Source: Saprospiraceae bacterium (GTDB taxonomy: Bacteria; Bacteroidota; Bacteroidia; Chitinophagales; Saprospiraceae). Taken from it: a DNA stretch of 64,000 nt. Of the stretch, positions 63,669 to 64,000 are shown in pieces. The position numbers and the translations under genes are program-made. Under the pieces are notes generated by a model. The model was not told the origin of the DNA, searched no databases, and saw nothing but the letters and a program-made list of their open reading frames with translations. The stretch covers positions 1 through 64,000 of the forward strand of contig JANQSS010000081.1 of NCBI GenBank assembly GCA_028279185.1. Reading direction: 5' to 3'. Position 1 is the stretch's first letter, and each line of letters begins with the position of its first letter.

Positions 63669-63706
63669 AACCCTGCGGGTTGTATACTTGAAAAACCCCC
63701 GAGGGT
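63669..63706. repeat. Pair of small hairpins (AACCC/GGGTT)
   Basis: AACCCTGCGGGTT at 63669-63681 and AAACCCCCGAGGGTT near 63693-63706. The first is the inverted form of the hairpins at 14501 and 58367, so it is a small dispersed repeat. It may act as a terminator or RNA-stability element. Confidence 0.45.
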
Positions 63707-63766
63707 TGAAGACAAGAAAATTATTTAACAGATGTTTTTGGATCAATCTACTTGAGGGAGGTTTAA

Positions 63767-64000
63767 TCATGTGTTCAATTGCCCGTAATAATATTTAATA
63801 TCCTCATGAACCTCTTTTTTCATACGCTTTTCATGGCGATCCATTGAATCAATTTCATCGAGCAGTTCTTCCAGCAGTTCCCGACTGTCCTCAATATTAT
63901 TCGTCTTTTTCAAAAAGTCCGCAAATTCAAGACGGTGCCGATAATTTCCATAGCGTACATCCATCGCCTTAAATTCCGACTCGGCTTCTTCTATAAGATC
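63767..64000 (-). CDS. 3' part of a helical (TPR-like) protein, cut by the window end
   Basis: The frame runs from the window edge (DLIEEAESEFKAMDVRYGNY) to a stop at 63767 and is continuous past base 64000, so only the last 78 codons are present. The content is charged and helical (EFADFLKKTNNIEDSRELLEELLDEI, EDIKYYYGQL), like the end of a tetratricopeptide protein. The start lies outside. Confidence 0.6.
   Translation of the reverse strand, partial: DLIEEAESEFKAMDVRYGNYRHRLEFADFLKKTNNIEDSRELLEELLDEIDSMDRHEKRMKKEVHEDIKYYYGQLNT

Noticed and set aside
1..64000. Integron integrase, transposase, phage genes, rRNA or tRNA genes
   Set aside because: Looked for by motif (tyrosine recombinase boxes, DDE and HUH motifs, tRNA TPsiC arm); none found in this window.

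Overview
The window is a piece of a Bacteroidota chromosome, probably a marine or Saprospiria/Cytophagia-like lineage. Evidence: AT-rich sequence, many lipoproteins with SCxGQ-type lipoboxes, type IX secretion C-terminal sorting domains (392, 554 and 842 aa proteins), two-component-regulator-type propeller repeats, FISUMP and MopE-type repeats, and a promoter resembling the Bacteroidota TAnnTTTG element. Most genes lie on the minus strand. I saw no rRNA, tRNA, CRISPR array, phage structural gene, transposase or integrase.

Region by region (kb). 0-1.4: two MITE-like palindromic repeats around a lipoprotein gene. 1.5-5.6: an S46-peptidase-like fragment and a coupled propeller/methyltransferase/propeller operon. 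5.7-8.1: a large serine hydrolase fusion. 8.7-11.2: an overlapping metallophosphoesterase and adenine-methyltransferase-like pair. 11.6-13.9: a broken FRG gene, a methyltransferase remnant and an S41 protease. 14.7-21: small enzymes, a CAAX protease, an HTH membrane regulator and an amine oxidase. 21.2-25.1: a MarR-controlled operon (FMN reductase, pirin, isochorismatase-like hydrolase) with two matching operators. 25.5-33.9: secreted and surface proteins, including a polysaccharide-lyase-like protein. 34.2-37.6: an operon of nicotinamidase-like enzyme, binding protein, Na+/solute symporter and small membrane protein. 37.6-39.1: an RloC/PrrC-like ATPase. 39.8-42.3: a kelch/MopE secreted protein. 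42.6-45.8: decayed paralogues flanking a TIR-like/TPR gene pair. 47.1-49.7: an HxlR regulator divergent from a DJ-1/reductase operon. 49.8-54.0: an array of small minus-strand gene cassettes. 54.5-58.2: TetR, SulP transporter, beta-carbonic anhydrase and outer-membrane protein. 58.5-64.0: secreted protein, lipocalin-like lipoprotein, hydrolases and a partial gene.

Two signals stand out. First, several minus-strand gene blocks look like integron cassettes without an integrase. Each gene block ends in a 65-80 bp attC-like palindrome whose outer box is the inverted complement of the bases just before that block's first gene (13/13, 10/10, 9/9 and 8/10 matches in the best four). In at least three places the array starts exactly at a dispersed element of about 90 bp ending in GTT, six copies of which occur here; it looks like an attI-like docking site scattered on the chromosome. 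Second, the TIR-like protein ends, and its TPR partner begins, with the same roughly 19-residue G/I/D-rich motif. That is the arrangement expected of amyloid-type signalling between a sensor and a death effector, and is a good candidate for an undescribed immunity pair.

Functions are inferred from motifs read by eye; no database search was possible.
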